From: Caulobacter sp. 602-2
Lineage (GTDB): Bacteria; Pseudomonadota; Alphaproteobacteria; Caulobacterales; Caulobacteraceae
Direction: 5' to 3'
Assembly: GCF_011043625.1 (NCBI RefSeq)
Contig: NZ_JAAKGT010000001.1
Location: forward strand, 806,001-870,000
Length of the DNA stretch: 64,000 nt
Shown here: positions 52,801 through 59,015 of the stretch, one piece after another
Position numbering within the stretch: the stretch's first letter is position 1
Layout: the number at the start of each line of letters is the position of its first letter
Position numbers and translations under genes: made by a program
Notes under the pieces: model-generated
The model's input: the letters and a program-made list of their open reading frames with translations, nothing else
Database searches by the model: none
What the model was told of the DNA's origin: nothing

Positions 52801-55800
52801 TCGTTGCCGCCGAGACCGAACAGCCGGTTGCCGCGCGCATCGCCCTGCAGGGTGTCGCCGAAGCCGTCCGAGCCGACCACGTGCTCGATCGTGCTGACGC
52901 CATTGGCCATGACGATGATGTCGCCCTGGGCATGACCGCCAGAGGCCGCGCCGGTCGCCAGGTCGATCGCCACCGCCGCGTCGCTGAGGACGTAGCGGAT
53001 GGTGTCGCCCCAGCCCGAGCCGGCCGTGGCCGCCTGGCCGTCGGTCTGGCTGTCGGTACCGCCGTCGAGCGTGTCGGCCCCCAGCCCGCCTTCGAGGACG
53101 TCGTCGCCCTCGTCGCCATAGAGCTTGTCGCTGTTGGCGCCGCCCGCGATCACGTCGTTGCCGGCCAGGCCGTGCAGCACGTCGGCCGTGCCCTGGCCGA
53201 TGACGAAGTCGTCGTCGGCCGTCGCCGTCTCCCCGACCAGCCGGACCTTGGTCAGGTCGGCCGACTGGCCGTCGGCCAGCAGCAGGGTCTCCACCGCGCC
53301 GCCGGCGGCGGCGTAGGTGTTGATGGTGACGTAGTTGTTGCTGTCGACCGCGACCTTCAGGCCCGCGCTGCCGCGCGTGATGGTCAGGTTCGAGAAGCTG
53401 ATCCCCACGCCCATGGCCAGGGTGTCGGAGCCGCCGTCGCCGGCGTCGATCCGCTCGTTGACGACCTGCGCCCCGTTGCCCGACCGCGAGGCCGTGCCCT
53501 TCCACTGCTGGTTGCTGTAGGGCCAGGCCGTGCCGGCCGGCGCGGCCGCCTGCGGCGCGGTGTAGAGGAAGTCGACCCCGGCGCGGCTCTCATAGACCAC
53601 GGCGCTGTCGGACACCCGGCGCACCACCAGCTGATACTGGTAGAAGTCGCCGGTGACGCCCGTGGCCGGACCGTACTGCAGCAGGGTCCACTCGGCGACG
53701 AAGGCGCTGTCCAGCACCCCGGCCGTGTTGACCACCTCCTCGACGACCAACACGCCCTCGTAGACCACCTCGGCGCCGTCGCCGAGATTGAACTCGTAGG
53801 TGTCGTCGCCGGCGCCGCCCCACATCCGGTCCGAACCCTTGCCGGCGATCAGGCGATCATCGCCCGCCGAGCCGGCCAGGCGGTCGGCGTTGACCGTGCC
53901 TTCCAGGCCCTCGATGTCGGTGTAGACGTCGCCCTTGGCCGCGCTGCTGTTGGCCCAGCTGGCGTCGAGATAGGCCCGCACCGCGTTGACCGCCGAGGCG
54001 TAGGAGGCCACGTCGACCCCCGCCCCGCCGAACAGGTAGTCCGCGCCGTCGCCGCCTTCGAGCACGTCGTCGCCGGCCCCGCCGTAGAGGAAGTCGCCGC
54101 CGAGGCCGCCCTTGAGCACGTCGAAGCCGTCACCGCCGGTGATCAGGTCGTTGCCCGCCCCGCCGTCGATGACGTCGTCGCCGCCGCCGCCCGTGATCCA
54201 GTCGCCGGCCGCCGTGCCCGTCAGGGTGTCGGCAAGATCGGTGCCGCCGCCCACCACGGTGTAGGAGATCATGTTGCTGACGCCGGTGGCGGCGAAGCTG
54301 AACTTCTCGATCGGGCGCTGCTCGACGCCCGTGGCCGACCACCAGCCCTTGATCGTCACGCTGTCGGCCGCGCCGGTGAAGCCGACGCTGGAATCGACCG
54401 ACGAGACGACGATCCGCAGGTCCGAGCCCACCTGCTGCAGCAGCAGGTCCTGGACGTCGACGCCGATGGCGAACTCCAAGGTGTCGACGCCGCTGTTGGC
54501 GGCCTCGACGCCGTTCAGGGCGCCCAGATGGCGGCGCAGGGTCTTGGTCGTGTCGTCGTAGTCGTAGTTGTAGCCGTCCACCCACTGGGTGCTGTCGAAA
54601 TAGACGTCGCCGTTCTTGGTCACCGTGCCGTCGGCGTTGAGGACGTAGCCGTTGACGTAGGCGCCGTTCTGCCAGACGACCTCCCAGTTGTTGACCAGCT
54701 CGTCCGACACCGTGTCTCGGCCGTCGCCGCGGGCATAGCGGATGACGTCGTCGCCGGCCCCGGTGATGACGATGTCGTCGCCCTTGCCGCCGGCCAGGAT
54801 GTCGGAGCCGGAACCGCCGTAGAGGCGGTCGGCGCCGCCGTCGCCCAGCACCGTGTCGTTGCCCGCGCCGCCGATGACGACGTCGTCGCCGCCACCGCCG
54901 GCCACCAGGTCGTTGTCGGCGTCGCCGGACACCAGGTCGTTGCCCAGACCGCCGAAACCGAAGTCGTCGCCGGCCAGGCCGAACATCTTGTCGGCCCCGT
55001 CGGTGCCGACGATCCAGTCGGCGCCGGCCGTGCCGATGATCACCGAATTGCCGGCCACCCCGACGATGTAGGAGGTGATGTCGGCGATGCGCACCTCGTC
55101 GCCGTTGGCGAAGCGCAGCCACTCCACCTTGCGGGTGCTTTCGAACCAATCCTTGATGGTCAGCACGTCGCCGGTCGGAACGATCTGGCCGGCGTCGTTC
55201 TTGACCACCAGCTCGATGATCAGGTCCATGCCCGTCACGCCGTCCTCGCTGGAGCGGCGCATGATCAGATTGTCCATGCCCACGCCCAGGCCGAAGACGA
55301 TCGCGTCCTCGCCGCCCTTGACCGAGCCGTCGACCTCGTAGTCGCCGCCGCCGGCCCAGTTGCGGGCCAAGAGGCCGGCGTTCATCTGGCTGATGCGGCT
55401 GTAGATCGAGTCCGCTGTCGCCCCGGCCACGCCGGCCGGATCGGACTCGTCGAAGATCACGTCCCGGCCGTCGCCGAAGCCGAACACGTACTGGTCCGAG
55501 CCCGCGCCGCCGAGGATGGCGGCCGCGCCTTCGGCGCCCTGGTCGTCGCCGGCCCCGCCCTCGAGAATGTCGCCGCCGGCACCGCCGACCAGCAGGTCGA
55601 CGCCCTCGCCGCCCTTCAGCCAGTCCGAGCCCTTGCCGCCGTAGAGACGGTCGTTGCCCGCCCCGCCGTCCAGCAGGTCGCCGTTGCCGCCATTGACCGC
55701 GACCGCGGCCTCCTGGTCGAACGCCCCGCCGGCCAGCAGCGTCGCCTGCGACACCACCCCGGCCGACACCACGTCGCCCGCGAACAGCACGTCGTCGCCG

Positions 55801-58361
55801 TCCTCGCCGAACAGCCAGTCGTCCAGCTTGCCGCCGACCAGGACGTCGTCGCCTTCACCGCCGAGGACGTCGTTGCCGAGATCACCGGCCTGGACATAGT
55901 CGTCGCCCGCGCCGGCATTGATGACGGCGGCGACGGGGATGAGGTTGCCGCTAGTATCGAGCTGCACTGCATCCAAAGTGACGCCAGGAGCGAACAAGAC
56001 TTTGTCGCCCGTGATCATGATCACATCCGCAGCGGAAGATCCGTCTATCTTGGACTTACTGCCTTCGTCGATCTGATCGCCAAGCGTGGCGATAACCTCT
56101 CCAAGTTCGTCTACGAACTCGTACCGACGCATTCCATCTTGAAGGACATGATTGAGGATACCTGTGAAGACCGAGTTGCCGTCGATCATCCCGTCGGCGA
56201 CCTCGTCCAAGAAGACCGTCCACCCCCCGATCCAGTCCGTGAAGCTGCGCTTGTCGAGACCAAGTTCCTGCACGCGCGCGAACGTAAGGGCCCAACCAGC
56301 CGCGAAGGCGCTCCCAGGCTCTGCAGCTATGAGCGCGTTAATCGTCGCAGGTTCAAGCAGATACTTCGCGTAGTCTGCTGCAATCGAAAAATCACCGACC
56401 AAAGACTGCACATCGAAGTCGGTATAATCTGACATTCTAAGCTGAGCAGCCAGGGTGCGTTTTAGGTAAATGTCGCCCCCCGCCAAACGCGTCACCATAT
56501 CTGTCAGACCATCGTAGAGGCCGGCAGATATGATTTCCCCCATATCTTTCGATCGGTACTGACCGCCAGGATTGCGATTCCAATAGACATATTGGTTGTT
56601 ACGCATTCCGAACTGCGGCTTTAGACCGCTTTCACCGAGAAGCGTCCCTCCAGTCGTCTGCAGAACGCCATTAAGGCCATCGGCAACGCTGCCCGCAAGC
56701 GCTGCAGCGGCGTCGCGGGACCCGCCGCGCTTGGCGTGAATGTCGTAAACTTTATAGCTTTCGCTACCATCGTCCCAAGAGACAGTCGCATAAGACTTCG
56801 AGGCGCCGAACATAGAACCGATCAGTCCGCCCGTTATCTTGTCGATAGCGACGATCAGCACTGCGGCAGCAAACGTATAGATGTTGAAGCCCATCGTCTT
56901 CAGGAACATCGCGGCCCGAATGGCGCCGATCCCCTGACCAATGGACGCACCGATCTGACCGTAGGCGCTCGACGGCTTCCAGACGGCGTCAGCAAGCTTC
57001 CCACCCGCATAGCTGGCGAGGATGTTGCCAACCTTTATCGAGCCAAGGCCGGCAAAAAGCCCGGTTCCAGTTTGCGCGAAGGTGGGGAGATTGGTGATGA
57101 TCTGCCCGATGGCTTGCCCACCTATCGAGGTGGCCAAATCGCCAACGACAGTCCCCTCCAATCCAAGCGCGTCGATCAACTCGGCCGCCAAGTAGGAAGA
57201 AACCGCGCCGAGTCCAGCACCCGCCAGATTGTTGAGCAATTCTTGCGGCAAGTCAGAGAGGATATTAAACGCTCCTCCCGTCTTAAGCGGCATTAAGATA
57301 CCACCGGCATCTATGCCCTCCAACACATTCTCGCCTATGGTGCTGAAAACGCCATCAACCAAAACTCTGGCCAACGGATCACTGGTCTGAATAAGTTGAG
57401 AAAATACGGAACCCAGCTGCCGGCCTATATCCCCCATTTCCGCGTTATTCTTGAGATCCTCGAAGTCCGTTTGGATCAAGGCCATGCCTCTGAGGGCATC
57501 CTCCAACTGGTCGACTTGATTCTGCTCTTTAAAATTCAGACGGCGGAATTTGGCCACATCCTGCGCAGCCAACCCCTTGCCATTGTTGACTATTTCTCCG
57601 CCGTCAAAATTCGGCAACGGATCGGAATATTCATAAATGGGTCGATCGGAAAATCCACTCGTATCCCAACCGACGAACGTCTTGCTTGCGTCACTAATCT
57701 TTCTAACTTTGTCGGCGATCCGCCAGAAAACCAGGGCCGGAAGCACAAATCCGCCGCCAGCAGCCCTCATAGAATCCGCGAAATTCTCCAAAACCTTCAT
57801 GTCGCCATCACGGATCATATTCACCATTGTCAATGCAGTGGTGTCCACGAACCTTTGAAGCCGTTCAGGATTGGAGAATATATAATTTCCAATTGTCCCA
57901 GAACCACCTCCACTTGGATAGGTTACAACCTGGTGCCAATAGTAAAATGACCCACCCCAACCAGCAAAATCGACAACTCCACCGCCGGTAATGGCGCCAT
58001 AAACATCGTATTCAATAATATCTCTGAACGACGGAACCTCGCCGCGATCGATAACGCTGTTAATAAACTCAATAGCGATATCATTTGAGGTTTTCTGCAG
58101 AAGCTGATTTGACACGGGTCGCCCCGCCATCGCCAAGCCAATTGCAGTATGCGATCGAATGAATATGCTAGCTAGACTGCTACCCTTATTTATGCCAATA
58201 GCCTGCTGAAGCCAGAATTTACGACTCGAGTCGAGCTGGCCGCCAACTTCGTCATATATTTTTTGATATGCGGAATTCCATTTCGCAGGATTTGTCGACT
58301 TGTAATTTATAAGCCACGACTTCAGCTCTGGGCTAATCCGAATTGCAGCTTCATTAGACAT
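43809..58361 (-). CDS. Giant RTX exoprotein with cadherin-like repeats (4850 residues)
   Basis: Residue positions are approximate. 1-800: an N-terminal region without RTX motifs, with a Gly/Ala-rich hydrophobic stretch at 365-520 that could insert in membranes. Five RTX blocks of GGxGxDxLx nonapeptides follow at 815-965, 1107-1215, 1376-1508, 1719-1998 and 2731-3041. Cadherin/VCBS-like beta-sandwich repeats (DPDG, VENVNEAP-type linkers) lie at 2108-2720 and 3155-4134. Two tandem EF-hand-like modules (DLDGDGV ... LALDRNGDGVIG ... DTDGNG) lie at 4238-4561, then a low-complexity Ala/Ser/Glu tail. No Sec signal is present; export by the operon's HlyB/HlyD through a C-terminal signal is expected, with Ca2+ folding outside. 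The N-terminal ~800 codons are markedly AT-richer than the rest. A lysine-acylated toxin or a giant adhesin are both possible; the acyltransferase favours the former. The ATG at 58361 follows GGGGAAGGG. Confidence 0.92.
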   Translation of the reverse strand: MSNEAAIRISPELKSWLINYKSTNPAKWNSAYQKIYDEVGGQLDSSRKFWLQQAIGINKGSSLASIFIRSHTAIGLAMAGRPVSNQLLQKTSNDIAIEFINSVIDRGEVPSFRDIIEYDVYGAITGGGVVDFAGWGGSFYYWHQVVTYPSGGGSGTIGNYIFSNPERLQRFVDTTALTMVNMIRDGDMKVLENFADSMRAAGGGFVLPALVFWRIADKVRKISDASKTFVGWDTSGFSDRPIYEYSDPLPNFDGGEIVNNGKGLAAQDVAKFRRLNFKEQNQVDQLEDALRGMALIQTDFEDLKNNAEMGDIGRQLGSVFSQLIQTSDPLARVLVDGVFSTIGENVLEGIDAGGILMPLKTGGAFNILSDLPQELLNNLAGAGLGAVSSYLAAELIDALGLEGTVVGDLATSIGGQAIGQIITNLPTFAQTGTGLFAGLGSIKVGNILASYAGGKLADAVWKPSSAYGQIGASIGQGIGAIRAAMFLKTMGFNIYTFAAAVLIVAIDKITGGLIGSMFGASKSYATVSWDDGSESYKVYDIHAKRGGSRDAAAALAGSVADGLNGVLQTTGGTLLGESGLKPQFGMRNNQYVYWNRNPGGQYRSKDMGEIISAGLYDGLTDMVTRLAGGDIYLKRTLAAQLRMSDYTDFDVQSLVGDFSIAADYAKYLLEPATINALIAAEPGSAFAAGWALTFARVQELGLDKRSFTDWIGGWTVFLDEVADGMIDGNSVFTGILNHVLQDGMRRYEFVDELGEVIATLGDQIDEGSKSKIDGSSAADVIMITGDKVLFAPGVTLDAVQLDTSGNLIPVAAVINAGAGDDYVQAGDLGNDVLGGEGDDVLVGGKLDDWLFGEDGDDVLFAGDVVSAGVVSQATLLAGGAFDQEAAVAVNGGNGDLLDGGAGNDRLYGGKGSDWLKGGEGVDLLVGGAGGDILEGGAGDDQGAEGAAAILGGAGSDQYVFGFGDGRDVIFDESDPAGVAGATADSIYSRISQMNAGLLARNWAGGGDYEVDGSVKGGEDAIVFGLGVGMDNLIMRRSSEDGVTGMDLIIELVVKNDAGQIVPTGDVLTIKDWFESTRKVEWLRFANGDEVRIADITSYIVGVAGNSVIIGTAGADWIVGTDGADKMFGLAGDDFGFGGLGNDLVSGDADNDLVAGGGGDDVVIGGAGNDTVLGDGGADRLYGGSGSDILAGGKGDDIVITGAGDDVIRYARGDGRDTVSDELVNNWEVVWQNGAYVNGYVLNADGTVTKNGDVYFDSTQWVDGYNYDYDDTTKTLRRHLGALNGVEAANSGVDTLEFAIGVDVQDLLLQQVGSDLRIVVSSVDSSVGFTGAADSVTIKGWWSATGVEQRPIEKFSFAATGVSNMISYTVVGGGTDLADTLTGTAAGDWITGGGGDDVIDGGAGNDLITGGDGFDVLKGGLGGDFLYGGAGDDVLEGGDGADYLFGGAGVDVASYASAVNAVRAYLDASWANSSAAKGDVYTDIEGLEGTVNADRLAGSAGDDRLIAGKGSDRMWGGAGDDTYEFNLGDGAEVVYEGVLVVEEVVNTAGVLDSAFVAEWTLLQYGPATGVTGDFYQYQLVVRRVSDSAVVYESRAGVDFLYTAPQAAAPAGTAWPYSNQQWKGTASRSGNGAQVVNERIDAGDGGSDTLAMGVGISFSNLTITRGSAGLKVAVDSNNYVTINTYAAAGGAVETLLLADGQSADLTKVRLVGETATADDDFVIGQGTADVLHGLAGNDVIAGGANSDKLYGDEGDDVLEGGLGADTLDGGTDSQTDGQAATAGSGWGDTIRYVLSDAAVAIDLATGAASGGHAQGDIIVMANGVSTIEHVVGSDGFGDTLQGDARGNRLFGLGGNDTLDGRDGDDVLVGGEGNDVLLGGAGDDALSGEAGIDLLEGGAGNDILAGGAGDDTLKGGDGDDQLTGDDGVDELWGGAGKDRLSGGAGDDEMYGDDGDDELVGGDGDDSLTGGAGNDTLVGGAGSDVLDGGSGDNVYVFDANSGADTVEGRTGVSAQIVLTGVTADQVWFSRSGSDLIISILGTDTQITVLGGEIGRSSSKVKSIALDDRTLYISGYTPYFNAMQTASATVPEAMPQSVKDLIASYWHLGGKAAPVVSPFTATINEDNTISGSVGALDPNNNITGYSLATGPAFGSVTLATNGSWTYVPNADANGQDSFVIAVTDADGFTVQQTVSVTVNPVNDAPRQMFLSKATVAEGALTDRTVGAFSAADPDNAASELVYSLLDSAGGRFELSPSGVLSVREGVVLDREAQWQHQIVVRVTDNQGASIDVPWTIEVENVKEAPYVVVHSSGIAENQFGGVTAAVLSGADPDIQQVTLSLIDDAGGRFVLFSSGELVITRGFDYESADGAGYDVKILATDPDGLSSVLTLHIDVHDVAEAPVGLQSLAPLRVVENALGATVGQFAATDPDGGVLTYTLDEATPYFEMTSNGVLKTSTSAVLDYEAVKTRDIKVRVTDATGLSMVKTFTVTIDNVNEAPNAPVLSPTLNQLTPTGILAAGSTIATFTLSDPDGTTPTLVMASVGEAANRFAISGNMIILKPGLTLKFESLVAAGWAVADSDGDGALEATLDISVAASDGSLTSAPTTVTLRVEDFNDPPTDVVLNLSLAGIVERDRVGAEIQEAVKVGVLVGTDVDMPYGSTFGDLVYKTTDSRFEIRNGNELWLKAGAMASLDYETAATVQVFVQVFDKAGAAGGYGLGKYVTINVLDRDDVLIGTVAGETLNGQSGRDIIYGLGGADVLQGLAGNDDLYGGDGADDIRGGVGADKLYGELGDDTLRGEDGDDLLDGGVGVDKLYGGAGRDQLWGGDGDDVLEAGDGDDRITDWTGDIWSKPVNGFVRAGEGNDVIIDGAGQDASWGEGGDDIYVVHQDGGATIDTFDGGAGSNTVSYSTFTAGFSLDLSNRLASDANVAVGYGDHFLNVQHVIGSGFDDNIGGDANANVLTGGGGNDTLTGRAGNDVLEGGAGNDTLYGGTGDDRLYGGDGDDYLSAEAGNDVLDGGAGNDTLIGGDDSDTYLLDINSGADTIYNYDPNGDDIDVLGYKDINRERLWFQRSGNDLVVSVIGTTVVTTIKDWYLVATASERANYKIDFIISGEHYAKQINAEGLVDLMSGHAKPTTQAAYDALRQDAIFNARWIGYWDGNSAPTISTIANQSIAEDGSVIISIVVTDDLAPPQGVTLTAKAVDPNNANTEDTRIIGTPTISAPDNQGNRTITIVAKPNASGLAAVKLIAEDPGGVKSERVFQVMVNAVADAPSIGQARPLGNTLDAGSLALDIQAGLTDLDGSETLEIRISNIPASLGLNKGTNLGGGVWSLSPAQLAGLALVGPANWAADLVGAAALTVTAISKETSNGSATSVTRTLEVPINARPTGVSVSSGALTIAEHTAEAPLAANQSVATLLGVDPDGDALTYRLIDRGDGWGVGGNGRFVIGTSDGVLRVNDRTGVNYESGSTVRIWVEVSDASGMTYVKDFTVNVTNVNERPTNPEVSQVASMQNEGVSTDTLIATFSATDPDGTTPGYVDVFDRFDWFYISGNQLRLKAGVNVDFEALKGLADSQLTISDSDGDGRYEAALAISVRSTDGALQSNAAAQIWYRFEDVNDAPTDITVGGSLSVAENAGVGTVVGVFSRTDPDTTDGATYSIVSGASPFAFSGANLIVNGGLNYEAAASYNLTIRVTDSYGAYYDEVFTVGVTNVNEAPTAPSVHQVASMSGEGVSSDTLVATLSASDPDGTTPGYVEVFDRFDWFYVSGNQLRLRAGINVDFETLKGQANDQLVISDSDGDGRLEAAVAIVVRSTDGSLQSNDASWLWYRFEDVNETPTDFWPTGGLTIAENASVGAVVTPFDHSDPDGDNLTYRVVGGGPFAFSGPNLILNGPLNYEAVTSYTLTIEASDPSGATRQEQVTVNVANVNEAPTDIWVIGGGGLSVAERTAEGTLLASFGGTDPEGNIVKYELVGDVGGRFTLGANGELRVGSAPISYNDGASRPITVRATDAGGLQYEKTFTVNVVDINDAPFVNEATMTVVENSAPGTPVGTVSLGDPDVGLNGKLKVTLSGYGAENFAINEAGQVVVHGAINYEAHPGPYNLTVTVADQDGAGEPRSALLTINVANANEAPVVTTYHTSQTVGNRTKGSYYEFVTFQGVSSSGGGSLTFTLMNGISWFGQTLSAGTVGTSSDPLKIKLLHQRIDPYEPDVWTFEGLISLYVVDERGEYGYYNYQAGWGEVTRIAPVVLDLDGDGVNLPGRLSSTVVFDQTGQGDDAAMGWISSGDGFLALDRNGDGRIGDVTEISFVNDALEAISDLEGLRAYDSNGNGFLDAGDERFGEFLVWRDLDGDAVSDEGELMTLTQAGVTAINLTLETVNSAASDDDSYIHGTTSFQRADGTWGTAGDVMLAVAPQVELTLVSTEPPADGEPPASAPAEGQEASSGLLPPVVIDLDGDGVELVSRSTSTVRFDVLGDGQAVRTGWVGKDDAFLALDRNGDGVIGSGSEISFVQDLAGATSDLEGLAAYDTDGNGVLDAADARFGDFLVWRDANQDGVSQADELRRLSQVGIVGLDLTGARTGASQAGAQDNLVLAHANALLEDGSYLAVGDVMLSYDLSAEPAVRPLGAEAAVESSEPDALLTPVLPSSALFGDALASPHAWREALVEEELAAWNGAETSVTAKGASNQQVSAEQVLETAVDASAASKAAQEEKPLDEIDRSSSSPAAAQQSRAASGENVAQPQVDEPATAGAGADPALLAALAPGRPSSADLSALLQAGDLSGAGLSTADYDSLIGAQAPSALDGGLSLAQKNRLKMVQAMAGFTVDEGAFGPDALRAGHAQSLALLTALPDVRAS
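44680..45650 (-). repeat. Tandem 606-base duplication of the EF-hand-like C-terminal module
   Basis: VVLDLDGDGVNLPGRLSSTV (first) and VVIDLDGDGVELVSRSTSTV (second) start copies whose matching bases are offset by 606 (202 residues). Both continue with FLALDRNGDG, SDLEGL, AYD, LVWRD and a final hydrophobic strand. Confidence 0.85.
46860..47890 (-). repeat. Tandem 648-base (216-residue) two-domain duplication inside the RTX giant
   Basis: Two near-identical cassettes each contain DPDGTTPGYV-(D/E)-VFDRFDWFY then SGNQLRL, SDSDGDGR and an IWYRFEDVN/LWYRFEDVN end, followed by a second cadherin-like domain with FAFSG. Matching bases are offset by exactly 648. A more diverged relative (SDPDGTTP, SDGDGALEATLDISV) lies near 50580-50820. 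Confidence 0.85.
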
Positions 58362-58367
58362 GACTCT

Positions 58368-59015
58368 TCACCCTTCCCCACAACCCGCATTGAATTTCAG
58401 AAGACGACGACCAGATTTCAATATATCCGGGATCTTTTCAGAGGCCGCCCCGGGAACGACCAGATACAATCCCTCACTCGCGCTTCGATCGATTACCCAA
58501 ATTCGACAAATCGAACTTTCTCGATCCGAGCGACCAAATACCTCTGCGCCATAGCAGGCACCAAATATGTTACCGTCATCATTTCGTATGAAATGACCGT
58601 CAGATAGAATACCGCCCCTCCGAATATATTCTCGACCAGTCAATTTTGATCTGGAAGCCACAACCTCACAGGGAGTATTCCGCATAACATCACGAGATAC
58701 ACCTACACACGGCATTATGCGCGCAAAGACTATGCCAGAACTTCCCGTATATCCCCCCTCAAAATCAGACGTTCTTGCTTCAAAATGAGGCCCATCACGA
58801 ACAAGATCGGGGTACTTTTCAATCGGAACATAGACCCAAGGAGATATCGATCGACTACTTCCGAGGCATCTGGCCTCAACCCTGCCCCTCAAAGCAGAAG
58901 GCGAAAAATCGCACCCGGAAAGCACGAAAGAACACGTCAGAGCGATCGTAATCGCTGAAGTACGCGCCCACCCCAACACTCGCCCCTTACTTCCCGTGCT
59001 GGGAGAGGCCCTCAT
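58368..59015 (-). CDS. Orphan lipoprotein between the adaptor and the RTX giant
   Basis: The 215-residue protein has a lipoprotein signal TIALTCSFVLSGCDF (lipobox LSGC, Cys34) and a Cys-rich remainder (RCLGSS, MPCVGVS, TPCEVVAS, GACYGAEVF, SICRIWV, AGCGEG) suggesting disulfides and an extracytoplasmic location. I recognise no family. It shares the AT-rich composition of the N-terminal part of the neighbouring giant gene (25 of 60 G+C in 58381-58440) and differs from the GC-rich hlyD-like gene, whose stop its ATG overlaps as ATGA. The giant gene starts 6 bases after its stop. Candidate roles are immunity or anchoring partner of the giant, or secretion accessory; none is demonstrated. Confidence 0.85.
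   Translation of the reverse strand: MRASPSTGSKGRVLGWARTSAITIALTCSFVLSGCDFSPSALRGRVEARCLGSSRSISPWVYVPIEKYPDLVRDGPHFEARTSDFEGGYTGSSGIVFARIMPCVGVSRDVMRNTPCEVVASRSKLTGREYIRRGGILSDGHFIRNDDGNIFGACYGAEVFGRSDRESSICRIWVIDRSASEGLYLVVPGAASEKIPDILKSGRRLLKFNAGCGEG

Noticed and set aside
49200-55950. Regularly spaced short repeats that could be mistaken for a CRISPR or satellite array
   Set aside because: The periodicity is 27 bases (nine codons) and in frame with GGxGxDxLx nonapeptides of the RTX protein; there are no identical repeats with unrelated spacers and no cas genes.
49713-56432. Plus-strand open frame of 2239 codons antisense to the RTX giant, and similar long antisense frames (for example 45774-49538)
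   Set aside because: They are mirror frames created by repetitive GC-rich RTX codons. Their translations are low-complexity Val/Asp/Ala/Gly text with no domain, and the minus-strand frame has clear RTX, cadherin and EF-hand structure.
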